DNA of 64,000 bases, taken from positions 62,001 to 126,000 of the forward strand of contig CALDYU010000002.1 of the NCBI GenBank assembly GCA_937944485.1, read 5' to 3'. Below the pieces are notes generated by a model. It searched no databases. It was not told the origin of the DNA and saw only the letters and a program-made list of their open reading frames with translations. The DNA is from an uncultured Flavobacteriaceae bacterium. GTDB lineage: Bacteria; Bacteroidota; Bacteroidia; Flavobacteriales; Flavobacteriaceae. Of the stretch, positions 54,441 to 62,708 are shown in pieces. Each line of letters starts with the position of its first letter. The first letter of the stretch is position 1. Made by a program: the position numbers and the translations under genes.

Positions 54441-55025
54441 TTATTGATATGAATTTTTGCGGAGAAAGGAAACCAGTTGTTTGATAGCTTTACCTCTATG
54501 GCTGATTTTGTTTTTTATTTCCAAAGGGAGTTCTGCAAATGTTCTATCATACCCCTTAGGTTGAAAAATAGGGTCGTATCCAAAGCCTTTTTGGCCATTT
54601 TTTCTTTTGGTAATTTGTCCTTCTGCTACGCCTGTAAAATGGATGTTTTGTTCTTTTAAGTTAAGCGCAATTACGGTTTCAAAGCGTGCTGTACGCGACT
54701 TTTTATCTTGTAATTCTCGCAACAATTTAGTCATATTGTCGTCAGCGTTTTTTTGTTCGCCAGCATAACGTGCTGAGTATACGCCCGGAGCGTTATTTAA
54801 AGCATCAACTAAGAGTCCTGTGTCATCAGCGAAACAAGGTAAATTATATTTTTTGGTTACAAAATCAGCTTTGATTTGTGCGTTGCCTAATAAGGTTTGA
54901 GCAGTTTCAGGTATTTCTTCATAACAACCAATATCGGTCAATGACAACAATGCTATAGAAGCAGGAAGTAATACTTTGACCTCATCGAATTTATTTTGAT
55001 TGTGTGTGGCAAAGACTAATTTCAT
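54441..55025 (-). CDS. rdgB: Non-canonical purine NTP pyrophosphatase RdgB/HAM1
   Basis: Hydrolyses dITP, XTP and other abnormal purine triphosphates to keep them out of DNA and RNA. Visible family motifs: LVFATHNQNKFDEV, CFADDTGLLVDALNNAPGVYSARYAGE and the C-terminal FGYDPIFQPKGY...LPLEIKNKISHRGKA. The ATG at 55025 (MKLVFATHNQNK) is the usual family start and is preferred to one five codons upstream. Length 194. Confidence 0.95.
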   Translation of the reverse strand: MKLVFATHNQNKFDEVKVLLPASIALLSLTDIGCYEEIPETAQTLLGNAQIKADFVTKKYNLPCFADDTGLLVDALNNAPGVYSARYAGEQKNADDNMTKLLRELQDKKSRTARFETVIALNLKEQNIHFTGVAEGQITKRKNGQKGFGYDPIFQPKGYDRTFAELPLEIKNKISHRGKAIKQLVSFLRKNSYQ

Positions 55026-55092
55026 GTATTCGAGGTTCAAAATGTTATTCTGAAATCAAAAGTAGTAATTTTAGTATCTCAAATTATTCTAT

Positions 55093-55545
55093 ATGCGTCT
55101 GAAAGTACCCCCTGTTTTGGTTTTTATTGTATTTGGGTTTTTAATGTATTTGTTGGCACGATGGCTGCCTGTGGGTAATTTTGATTTCTATGGAAGATCA
55201 GTACTGCTGTTTTTTTTATTAGGAATTGCTTGTAGTATTGCTAGCATCTCGTTGTTTCAATTTTTCAAATCAAAAACTACGGTAGATCCTACAAAGCCCG
55301 CGAATGCTTCAAAGTTGGTTACTTCAGGAATTTATCAATTTTCACGAAACCCAATGTATCTTGCCCTTTTAGTCGTATTACTCGCTTGGGGTTTGTGGTT
55401 AGAAAATGCTTTTAATGTATTAATAGCGACTGGTTTTGTGGCTTATTTGAATAGGTTTCAAATTATACCTGAAGAGGAAGCGTTAATCGAATTATTTGGT
55501 AAAGAATACAAGCACTATTGCGTTTTGGTTCGCAGGTGGTTTTAA
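55093..55545 (+). CDS. Isoprenylcysteine carboxyl methyltransferase-like membrane protein
   Basis: A 150-residue membrane protein with four hydrophobic helices and the ICMT/PEMT signature in its C-terminal half: FSRNPMYLALLVVLLAWGLWLENAF, then EEEALIELFGKEYKHYCVLVRRW, where Glu/Tyr/Arg-rich motif recalls the SAM-binding region of isoprenylcysteine methyltransferases. Bacterial members of this family act on unknown substrates. Divergent from rdgB. Confidence 0.85.
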   Translation: MRLKVPPVLVFIVFGFLMYLLARWLPVGNFDFYGRSVLLFFLLGIACSIASISLFQFFKSKTTVDPTKPANASKLVTSGIYQFSRNPMYLALLVVLLAWGLWLENAFNVLIATGFVAYLNRFQIIPEEEALIELFGKEYKHYCVLVRRWF

Positions 55546-55560
55546 GATATTAACGAATTG

Positions 55561-55657
55561 ACTTATAGTTGTCAATTATTAGTAAAATAACTTATATTTA
55601 TTAATTATTAGCACATTAACTTATATTTTTATATATTAGTGCTTTAGCTTATATATT
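55561..55657 (+). repeat. 29-bp-spaced repeats upstream of the SatD-like operon
   Basis: ACTTATA starts at 55561, 55590 and 55619, and CTTATA at 55648: spacings 29, 29 and 29 bp by the first base of ACTTATA (the fourth copy has G before CTTATA). Each of the first three units continues with a T/A-rich segment ending in ATTAG. The last copy runs into the ATG at 55658. The array fills the whole stretch before the start codon, so promoter and operator sites likely overlap. It is not a CRISPR: units abut with no spacers. Confidence 0.75.
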
Positions 55658-56269
55658 ATGATCGCAATTATTACAGGAGATATCATTAATTCAGAAGAAC
55701 ACCAAGCTTCAGAGTGGATTGATACACTCAAGAATCAATTTTCAAAATGGGGAGAAACCCCTATGGATTGGGAGATTTATAGAGGGGATGAATTTCAATT
55801 AAAAATAGACCCTTCAAAAGCCCTTATAGCAGCAATTCAACTAAAGGCACTCATCAAATCAGTGAAAGGATTAGATGTTAGAATGGCTATAGGTGTGGGT
55901 TCTGAAAGTTATAAAGGCGTAAGTGTCAGTGAGTCAAACGGTACGGCTTACCAGCGTTCTGGAAAAACTTTTGAACGTTTGAAAGACTCGAAAGTAAATT
56001 TAGTTTTTGCTACTGGAAATATAGAAGTAGATAAAAATCTTAATCTGATGATTAAACTTGCCTTAGATTTCATGGATCAATGGTCATCTGTTTCTGCGGA
56101 GATTATGGCGATAGCTTTGATAAATTCGACGAGTTCGCAGCAAGAAATAGCGGAGTTACTTGGAATTCAACAATCTGCAGTTAGCCAACGACAAAAAAGA
56201 GCTCGTTTTCAATTAGTGCTAGAACTGATACAGTATTATTCGCAAACCGTAAAAAGAATGAAGCCATGA
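55658..56269 (+). CDS. SatD-family protein with cyclase-like domain and C-terminal helix-turn-helix
   Basis: A 203-residue cytosolic protein. The N-terminal 120 residues carry patterns of the class III nucleotide cyclase fold: MIAIITGDIINS (like FxDIxxS, with an Asp at position 8), YRGDEFQ at 41-47 (like GGDEF), a helix, then VRMAIGVG at 74-81. Residues 158-182 (SSQQEIAELLGIQQSAVSQRQKRARF) form a helix-turn-helix of the sigma-region-4/LuxR kind. Matches the SatD family, of unknown mechanism. It overlaps the next gene by 4 bp and heads a three-gene operon, preceded by the 29-bp repeats. Confidence 0.8.
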   Translation: MIAIITGDIINSEEHQASEWIDTLKNQFSKWGETPMDWEIYRGDEFQLKIDPSKALIAAIQLKALIKSVKGLDVRMAIGVGSESYKGVSVSESNGTAYQRSGKTFERLKDSKVNLVFATGNIEVDKNLNLMIKLALDFMDQWSSVSAEIMAIALINSTSSQQEIAELLGIQQSAVSQRQKRARFQLVLELIQYYSQTVKRMKP

Positions 56270-56964
56270 TTTTATTTACAAAACTATTTCTAGCACATTT
56301 GATTGGTGATTTCTTATTACAGCCGAATAAATGGGTGCTTCACAAAGCAAAAAAGAAAGTTGCTTCTAAATACCTATACTTTCATGTGCTGATTCACTTT
56401 TCAGTTACCATGCTTTTGTTATGGGATTTAAGTTATTGGAAAATCACACTAATTATTTTGGTTTCACACTACCTAATTGATCTAATCAAGCTTTACGTTG
56501 ATCCTTTATTCAATAACAAAACAACTCCATTTCTTATCGATCAGGCACTTCATATTCTCGTATTATATGCTTGTGCATATTTTAATAATTTATGGATACA
56601 TACTCAAGAACTATTTGAAAGCTTAGATTGGTACTTAGTAACCGCTATTTTTTTTGTTAGTTTTCCTGCTGCCATTGTGATCAGTAAATTTTTAGAACCG
56701 ATGTCGAAGCAATTAGAAATGGATCATGAATCTTTGCCAAATGCTGGTAAGTATATTGGTATTATGGAGCGCTTATTTATACTTGTCTTTATAATTTTAA
56801 ATCAGTGGGCGGCTATAGGCTTACTAATTACTGCAAAATCTGTATTTAGATTTAATGATTTAAAAGAAAGTAACAATCGTAAATTGACCGAGTATATTTT
56901 GATTGGCACATTAATAAGCTTCGGCATTGCCTTACTAACAGGTCTTATTTATAAGAGTTTATAA
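56266..56964 (+). CDS. DUF3307 membrane protein
   Basis: A 232-residue membrane protein with six or so hydrophobic segments. The opening ILFTKLFLAHLIGDFLLQPNKWVLHKAKKK and HYLIDLIKLYVDPLF (about 64-78) are typical of DUF3307. The family is often encoded directly after SatD-type genes, as here with a 4-bp overlap, implying a shared process that is not known. Confidence 0.85.
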   Translation: MILFTKLFLAHLIGDFLLQPNKWVLHKAKKKVASKYLYFHVLIHFSVTMLLLWDLSYWKITLIILVSHYLIDLIKLYVDPLFNNKTTPFLIDQALHILVLYACAYFNNLWIHTQELFESLDWYLVTAIFFVSFPAAIVISKFLEPMSKQLEMDHESLPNAGKYIGIMERLFILVFIILNQWAAIGLLITAKSVFRFNDLKESNNRKLTEYILIGTLISFGIALLTGLIYKSL

Positions 56965-56974
56965 TTAAATTATC

Positions 56975-57754
56975 ATGAAAATTAGACTTGCACTCATAGT
57001 TGCAATACTTTCTATCGCATCAAGTAATGCTCAAACCAAGTACTTTATCTCTTTTGATGACACTAAAATTGCTTTCACCGATGAAGGAAAGGGCAAACCT
57101 ATTTTACTCATACATGGTTTTATTAATACGCGAACATCTTGGGATAAAACGGCTTTGAAAAAAGATTTGTTAGCTAAAGGATACCGTGTAATTACACCTG
57201 ACCTTCGTGGAAATGGAGATTCTGACAAACCACACAATGATGATGCTTATTCGCAAGATGCTGAGGTTATTGATTTAATGTTTCTAATGGCTGAACTCAA
57301 GATTAGAAAGTATTGGGCGATAGGTTATTCAAGAGGAAGCATTATACTATCCAAATTATTAACTAAAGATCGTCGCTTGAAAAAAGCCGTCATTGGGGGA
57401 ATGGGAGTTGATTTCACAAATAGAAATTGGGATAGACGTATTTTATTTCGAGATGCTTTTAACGGTAAAGTAACTGAAGTCACTAAAGGTGCCGTGGAAT
57501 ATGCAAAATCCATCGGTGCCGATCTAAAAAGTTTGTATTTACAACAAAAGCACCAGCCTGTTACGTCTGCAGCGGAACTCCAATTTGTCAGAGCAAAAGT
57601 TTTAGTTATTGCGGGTCATGAAGATAAAGATAATGGTGACCCTAAGGCACTTCATAATCTAATTCCTAAGAGTAAATTCAAGATCGTTGATGGAGACCAT
57701 AATGGCACCTATAAGACGAAGGCGTTTTCAGAAGCTATTCTTTCTTTCCTTTAA
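56975..57754 (+). CDS. Exported alpha/beta hydrolase
   Basis: A 259-residue protein with a signal peptide (1-19, ending SSNAQ). Oxyanion-type motif IHGFINTRTSWD at 45-56, nucleophile elbow GYSRGS (serine about 119), acid in AGHEDKDNGDP and histidine in DGDHNGTY. It resembles haloalkane dehalogenase/epoxide hydrolase-like members in overall shape, but the substrate is not known. 10 bp after the DUF3307 gene, probably the third gene of that operon. Confidence 0.85.
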   Translation: MKIRLALIVAILSIASSNAQTKYFISFDDTKIAFTDEGKGKPILLIHGFINTRTSWDKTALKKDLLAKGYRVITPDLRGNGDSDKPHNDDAYSQDAEVIDLMFLMAELKIRKYWAIGYSRGSIILSKLLTKDRRLKKAVIGGMGVDFTNRNWDRRILFRDAFNGKVTEVTKGAVEYAKSIGADLKSLYLQQKHQPVTSAAELQFVRAKVLVIAGHEDKDNGDPKALHNLIPKSKFKIVDGDHNGTYKTKAFSEAILSFL

Positions 57755-57921
57755 ACCCTATTTTCATTTGCGAATTTGATAAATTTTATGGGCTTAAAAA
57801 ATGGAATCTACAATTCCTGCAGATCAATGAGTTAACTGCTTCAATTTTAATGACATTCCCGCATATCGATTTGATTTAATCTTTATTTTTGAAGCTTAAC
57901 CTTTATGATATATTCCTAAAA

Positions 57922-59814
57922 ATGATTGACGTGGCGCGTAAATATGTTTTCGATTTTGATAGTACATTGACTAGGGTAGAGGCACTTGATGTATTGGCTG
58001 AAATGACTTTAGAGGGGAATTCGAATCGCAATAAAATCATTGACGAGATTCAGACGATTACCAATTTAGGTATTGATGGTGATATTTCTTTCACAGAATC
58101 TTTAGAAAGACGCATTAGGTTATTGAATGCGAATAAAAGTGATTTAGAAGGTTTGGTTGACGAGCTGCGCCAAAAAATCTCAAAATCGATAGCATCAAAT
58201 AAAGAATTTTTTGAAAAGTTTTCAGATGATATTTATGTGATTTCATGCGGATTCAAAGAGTTTATTGACCCTATAGTTGCTGAATATAATATTCCTTCAG
58301 AACGTGTATACGCGAATACTTTTACATTTGATGATGAAGGAATGATAGTAGGTTTTGATGAAGAAAATCCGCTATCACAGCACAATGGAAAAATAGAATG
58401 CCTAAGGCAAATGAACTTAGAAGGTGAAGTGCAAGTTATTGGTGACGGGTATAGTGATTACGTAATGAGAGAGGCTGGTATTGCTGATAAATTCTTTGCT
58501 TATACAGAAAATGTGCATCGCGAGAAGGCGGCTAATAATGCAGATCATGTAACCCCAAATCTTGATGAATTTTTATTTGTTAATGATTTGCCACGTAACA
58601 TTTCATATCCTAAAAATAGAATTAAAATACTATTGTTAGAAAATGTTCATGCTGATGCCTTTAGAAATTTATCTGAAGATGGTTTTTCAGTAGAGCTAAT
58701 AAAACATAGCCTTTCCGAAGAGGAGTTGATAAAAAAGATAAAAGGCGTTCATGTCTTGGGTATTCGATCGAAAACTCAAGTCACGGAAAAAGTTCTTGAA
58801 GCAGCCAATAAATTATTGGTTGTTGGCGCTTTTTGTATTGGTACCACGCAAATTAATTTAGATGCTTGTAGACTAAAAGGAGTAGCCGTATTTAATGCAC
58901 CCTATAGTAATACCCGTTCTGTTGTAGAGCTTGCCATAGGCGAAATTATAATGTTAATGCGGAGTGTTTTTCCGCGGAGTACTGAAATCCATAATGGACA
59001 ATGGAAAAAAACCGCTGTTGGTTCGAGAGAGGTGCGTGGTAAAAATTTAGGTATTATCGGTTATGGTAATATAGGTAAACAACTATCTGTGTTAGCTGAA
59101 GCAATAGGAATGCGGGTTTATTATTACGATATTGACGATAAATTGGCGCTCGGAAATGCTGTAAAATGTAACAGTCTTGAAGATTTATTGAATGTCTCTG
59201 ATGTGGTTACCCTGCATATTGATGATAACAAGGCGAATAAGAATTTTATTGGGGAACGTGAAATTAATCAAATGAGAGATGGGGCTATATTCGTTAATTT
59301 GGCTCGAGGTTTTGTGGTTGATATTCCTGCTCTAGCTAGTGCTTTAAAATCTGGAAAACTATCGGGTGCCGCAATTGACGTATACCCCCAAGAACCAAGA
59401 AGTAATGGAGATTTTTATACCGAATTGCAAGGTCTAGACAATGTTATTTTAACACCACACGTAGGTGGAAGTACTGAAGAGGCCCAGCGTAATATTGCTG
59501 ATTTTGTTCCGAATAAAATAATGGACTATGTAAACTCAGGAAGTACTGTTGATGCTGTCAATTTTCCTAACATAAGACTCCCCAAGCAAAATAAAGCACA
59601 TCGTTTTTTACATATACATAAAAACGTTCCTGGTGTTATGGCAAAAATCAATAAAGTGTTGGCGAAGTATGAAATGAATATTGCGGGCCAATACCTTTCT
59701 ACAGATAATGAAGTTGGTTATGTAATCACTGATTTAGATAAGGAATATAACAAAGACGTAGTAAAAGCGCTGAAAAAAATCGAAAATACGATTAAGTTTA
59801 GAGTGCTTTATTAG
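57922..59814 (+). CDS. serA: Fused phosphoserine phosphatase-phosphoglycerate dehydrogenase
   Basis: One polypeptide for two serine biosynthesis steps. Residues 1-210 form a HAD phosphatase: DFDSTLT at 11-17 (nucleophile Asp11, acid Asp13), SCGF (motif II) and GDGYSDYVM (metal-binding). Residues about 230-535 form D-3-phosphoglycerate dehydrogenase: GIIGYGNIGKQLSVLAE (Rossmann), LARGFVVDIPAL and LTPHVGGSTEEAQRNIA with the catalytic His. A C-terminal ACT-like region follows (about 550-630). The ATG at 57922 gives 630 residues; an upstream in-frame TTG at 57889 is less likely. The fusion covers the first and last step; the transaminase SerC is not here. TATTTTTG at 57884-57891 may be a -7 box. 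Confidence 0.9.
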   Translation: MIDVARKYVFDFDSTLTRVEALDVLAEMTLEGNSNRNKIIDEIQTITNLGIDGDISFTESLERRIRLLNANKSDLEGLVDELRQKISKSIASNKEFFEKFSDDIYVISCGFKEFIDPIVAEYNIPSERVYANTFTFDDEGMIVGFDEENPLSQHNGKIECLRQMNLEGEVQVIGDGYSDYVMREAGIADKFFAYTENVHREKAANNADHVTPNLDEFLFVNDLPRNISYPKNRIKILLLENVHADAFRNLSEDGFSVELIKHSLSEEELIKKIKGVHVLGIRSKTQVTEKVLEAANKLLVVGAFCIGTTQINLDACRLKGVAVFNAPYSNTRSVVELAIGEIIMLMRSVFPRSTEIHNGQWKKTAVGSREVRGKNLGIIGYGNIGKQLSVLAEAIGMRVYYYDIDDKLALGNAVKCNSLEDLLNVSDVVTLHIDDNKANKNFIGEREINQMRDGAIFVNLARGFVVDIPALASALKSGKLSGAAIDVYPQEPRSNGDFYTELQGLDNVILTPHVGGSTEEAQRNIADFVPNKIMDYVNSGSTVDAVNFPNIRLPKQNKAHRFLHIHKNVPGVMAKINKVLAKYEMNIAGQYLSTDNEVGYVITDLDKEYNKDVVKALKKIENTIKFRVLY

Positions 59815-59849
59815 TTAGCAGTTAGCAGTTAGCAGTTAGTAGTTAGCAG
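59815..59849 (+). repeat. Five-copy heptamer tandem repeat directly after serA
   Basis: Starting on the first base after the serA stop codon, TTAGCAG occurs three times, then TTAGTAG and TTAGCAG, without gaps; a partial TTGG follows. Period and copy number equal those of the array after zwf (29793-29827), but the sequence differs. Confidence 0.75.
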
Positions 59850-59883
59850 TTGGTATTTTATTATGTTTTTTGTCTAACGTCAC

Positions 59884-60357
59884 TTATCTATGATGATAGG
59901 GCTCATTTCTTAAAATCGTAAAGGCCCTATAGATTTGTTCCACAACAAATAGGCGTACCATTTGGTGTGAAAAAGTCATTTTTGATAGACTGATTTTTGC
60001 TTCTGCTTTTTGGTAGACTGCCTCACTGAATCCGTAAGGGCCACCAATTACGAAAACCAGTTGCTTGATTCCAGAGTTCATTTTTTTTTGAAGGTAGTTC
60101 GAAAAATCAATCGACGTATATTGTTTGCCGTTTTCATCTAAAAGAACCACTACATCCGTAGCACTCATTTTTTTTAGAATAAGCTCACCTTCTTTTTCTT
60201 TTTGCTGGGCTATAGATAAATTTTTAGCATTTTTTATATCAGCAATGATTTCTATTTCAAATTTTATATAGTGCTTTAGTCTATTTTGATATAGCGATAT
60301 CAATTGCTGTAGTTCTTTATTGTCCGTTTTGCCTATCGCTAGAAGTCGAATTGTCAT
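59884..60357 (-). CDS. rlmH: 23S rRNA (pseudouridine1915-N3)-methyltransferase RlmH
   Basis: SPOUT-class methyltransferase that acts on the mature 70S ribosome at m3Psi1915 in helix 69. The 157-residue protein has the family start TIRLLAIGKTDNKEL, the cofactor knot VFVIGGPYGFSEAVY and the end EQIYRAFTILRNEPYHHR. Length matches the usual 155-160. Divergent from nadC. Confidence 0.95.
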   Translation of the reverse strand: MTIRLLAIGKTDNKELQQLISLYQNRLKHYIKFEIEIIADIKNAKNLSIAQQKEKEGELILKKMSATDVVVLLDENGKQYTSIDFSNYLQKKMNSGIKQLVFVIGGPYGFSEAVYQKAEAKISLSKMTFSHQMVRLFVVEQIYRAFTILRNEPYHHR

Positions 60358-60426
60358 TTATCAAAGTTAATTGAATTTCTTAATTGGTTGTTGTTTTGCT
60401 TATTTTAGCGGAAAGCAAGCAAATAC

Positions 60427-61284
60427 ATGATTTCAGAAGAACAATTCCGAAAAGAAGTTGATATAATTATTGCAAATGCCATTCGTGAAGATGTTGGTGA
60501 TGGTGATCATAGCTCTTTATCTTGTATTCCTAATACTGCCAAAGGAAAGGCCAAACTACTCGTGAAAGATGAAGGTATAATTGCGGGTATTGAATTTGCA
60601 AAACAAGTATTTCATTATGTAGATGGTCATATGGATGTTGATGTTTTGATTGAAGATGGTTCGCAAGTAAAATATGGAGATATCGCCTTCTATGTTTCAG
60701 GAAGTTCTCAAAGTATATTAAAGGCAGAACGCTTGGTGCTTAATGCTATGCAGCGCATGAGTGCTATAGCTACAAAAACTAAATCTTTTGTTGATCTTTT
60801 AGATGGAACAGGAACAAAAGTATTAGATACGCGCAAAACAACCCCCGGCCTGCGTGCTCTAGAAAAATGGGCAGTTAAAATAGGCGGAGGAGAAAATCAT
60901 CGGTTTGCATTATATGATATGATAATGTTGAAAGACAATCATATTGACTTTGCTGGCGGAATTACAAAAGCCATTGCGCAGACAAGATCATATTTAAAAG
61001 CAACGAATCGCGATCTAAAAATTATTGTTGAAGCCAGAAGCCTAGAAGAAATTGAAGAAATTCTACGATCTGATGGGGTGTATCGCATATTAATTGACAA
61101 TTTCAATTATGAAGATACTAGAAAGGCAGTAGCTATGATAGGTGATAAATGTCTAACCGAATCTTCTGGTGGTATCAATGAAAAGACCATACGCAAGTAT
61201 GCTGAATGTGGTGTTGATTTTATTTCTTCGGGCGCACTCACGCATTCTGTTTACAATATGGATCTGAGCCTAAAAGCGGTATAA
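60427..61284 (+). CDS. nadC: Nicotinate-nucleotide diphosphorylase (carboxylating)
   Basis: Converts quinolinate and PRPP to nicotinate mononucleotide in NAD synthesis. The 285-residue protein shows REDVGDGDHSS, the signature DTRKTTPGLRALEKWAVKIGGGENHR (about 137-162) and MLKDNHI, with the PRPP/quinolinate-binding Arg, His and Lys. Its stop codon is followed directly by the ATG of the next gene, the start of the tight nadC-yihY-DUF2147-priA operon. Confidence 0.96.
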   Translation: MISEEQFRKEVDIIIANAIREDVGDGDHSSLSCIPNTAKGKAKLLVKDEGIIAGIEFAKQVFHYVDGHMDVDVLIEDGSQVKYGDIAFYVSGSSQSILKAERLVLNAMQRMSAIATKTKSFVDLLDGTGTKVLDTRKTTPGLRALEKWAVKIGGGENHRFALYDMIMLKDNHIDFAGGITKAIAQTRSYLKATNRDLKIIVEARSLEEIEEILRSDGVYRILIDNFNYEDTRKAVAMIGDKCLTESSGGINEKTIRKYAECGVDFISSGALTHSVYNMDLSLKAV

Positions 61285-62256
61285 ATGTCTAAAGAGATTG
61301 AAGAACGAATTGATAAAATACCCGTATTAAATTGGGTGGCTCGTGCCTTAAAAAAGGTGAAGCTACCTGGTTTTGAGGGATTGTCAATTTATGACCTTCT
61401 TGAAATGTATATTTTAGGTATCGTTGAGGGCGCATTGTCTACTCGTGCTAGTTCCATCGCTTTTAGTTTATTTTTAGCATTATTTCCACTTCTTATTTTC
61501 ATGGTTACCCTGGTTCCTTTTATTATCGATATTTTTAATCTAGAGAACCCCAAATTTGATGAAGATTTTCCACAGTTTTTAGAATCCTTTTTGCCATCTG
61601 CTACAGGTGATTATTTTGAAGGGATTTATCGACAAATAAAAAATCAAAAACCGCAGGGGGGCTTGTTGTCATCAGCTTTTCTGCTTTCCATTTTTTTGAT
61701 GGCAAATGGTGTGAATTCAATATTCAGTGGTTTTGAAACTTCGTATCATGTAAAACTGACTCGGAATTTTTTTAAACAATATGGCTATGCCTTGATGGTT
61801 GGTTTGATCCTCTCTATATTGATTATAGTGGGTTTTGTAGTTTTTATTTATTTTCAAGTGTATGTGCTCGGATATTTAAACGGATTTGCAGAGCGTTTAG
61901 GAGGTTCCGTTTTAGAAGAAGGAGAAGTTATAGGCATTCAAATAGGGAAGGTGTTATTTTTTATGATTCTTTCTTACTTTACAACGGCAATTCTTTATTA
62001 CTTCGGAACTCGTGAGGGTAAGGAGGCCAAATTTTTCTCAGCCGGCGCTCTAATGACGGCACTCTTGTTTTTATTAACATCATACCTATTTGGCGTTTAT
62101 ATAGATAGATTTGCTAGATATAATGAATTATACGGTGCCTTAGGCGGACTATTAATTCTGATGGTATATATCTGGTTGAATTCTAATATTCTATTGCTCG
62201 GGTTTGAGTTAAACGCCACCTTAAATCGACTTAGAAAAAACATAAAAATTAAATGA
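61285..62256 (+). CDS. YihY/BrkB-family inner-membrane protein (UPF0761)
   Basis: A 323-residue membrane protein with about six hydrophobic helices. The conserved opening ALSTRASSIAFSLFLALFPLLIFMVTLVPF and the C-terminal LYGALGGLLILMVYIWLNSNILLLGFELNA are typical of YihY. Formerly annotated as RNase BN, now regarded as a transport-like protein of unknown substrate. Its stop overlaps the next ATG by 4 bp. Confidence 0.92.
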   Translation: MSKEIEERIDKIPVLNWVARALKKVKLPGFEGLSIYDLLEMYILGIVEGALSTRASSIAFSLFLALFPLLIFMVTLVPFIIDIFNLENPKFDEDFPQFLESFLPSATGDYFEGIYRQIKNQKPQGGLLSSAFLLSIFLMANGVNSIFSGFETSYHVKLTRNFFKQYGYALMVGLILSILIIVGFVVFIYFQVYVLGYLNGFAERLGGSVLEEGEVIGIQIGKVLFFMILSYFTTAILYYFGTREGKEAKFFSAGALMTALLFLLTSYLFGVYIDRFARYNELYGALGGLLILMVYIWLNSNILLLGFELNATLNRLRKNIKIK

Positions 62257-62693
62257 CCGCATTATTAAGAAATTCCCCCCTTATTATTTGTTTGCTATGT
62301 TGCCTTAGTGGAAGTGCTCAAAGTGTTTTTGGAAAATGGAAGACAATTGATGATCGTACAGGTAAACCTAAAGGACTTATTAAGATTTATGAAAAGAATG
62401 GTTTGATGTATGGTGAAATTTTAAAAGTTTTAGAAAAAGGAAGAGAAAATGCTATTTGTGAAAAATGCGATGGTGATCTAGAAGGAAAACCTGTCGTTGG
62501 TATCACCCTAATTAAAGAGGGTCGAAAAAATAAAAATGGAGAGTGGAAGGGGAAGTATTTATTCGATCCTGAGCAGGCAATGACATTTCGATTTAAAATT
62601 TGGCTTAATCCAGAAAATAGTGACGAACTTAAAGTTAGAGGGTATTTAGCCTTTCTTTATAGAACTCAAACTTGGGTGCGCTATAAAGAATAA
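62253..62693 (+). CDS. DUF2147 exported protein
   Basis: A 146-residue exported protein, signal peptide (about 1-22, ending SGSAQ) and a DUF2147 domain: VFGKWKTIDDRTGKPKGLIKIYEKNG...YGEILKV with a CEKCDGDLEGKP motif (two cysteines of a CxxC) and the end YRTQTWVRYK. The family probably adopts a lipocalin-like beta-barrel; ligand unknown. Third gene in the nadC-priA operon. Confidence 0.88.
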   Translation: MTALLRNSPLIICLLCCLSGSAQSVFGKWKTIDDRTGKPKGLIKIYEKNGLMYGEILKVLEKGRENAICEKCDGDLEGKPVVGITLIKEGRKNKNGEWKGKYLFDPEQAMTFRFKIWLNPENSDELKVRGYLAFLYRTQTWVRYKE

Positions 62694-62708
62694 GAGGATG
62701 CTTAGCGT

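Noticed and set aside
55561-55657. Possible CRISPR array
   Set aside because: The 29-bp period matches typical repeat length, but the units abut directly without spacers, are only partly identical and run into a coding start.
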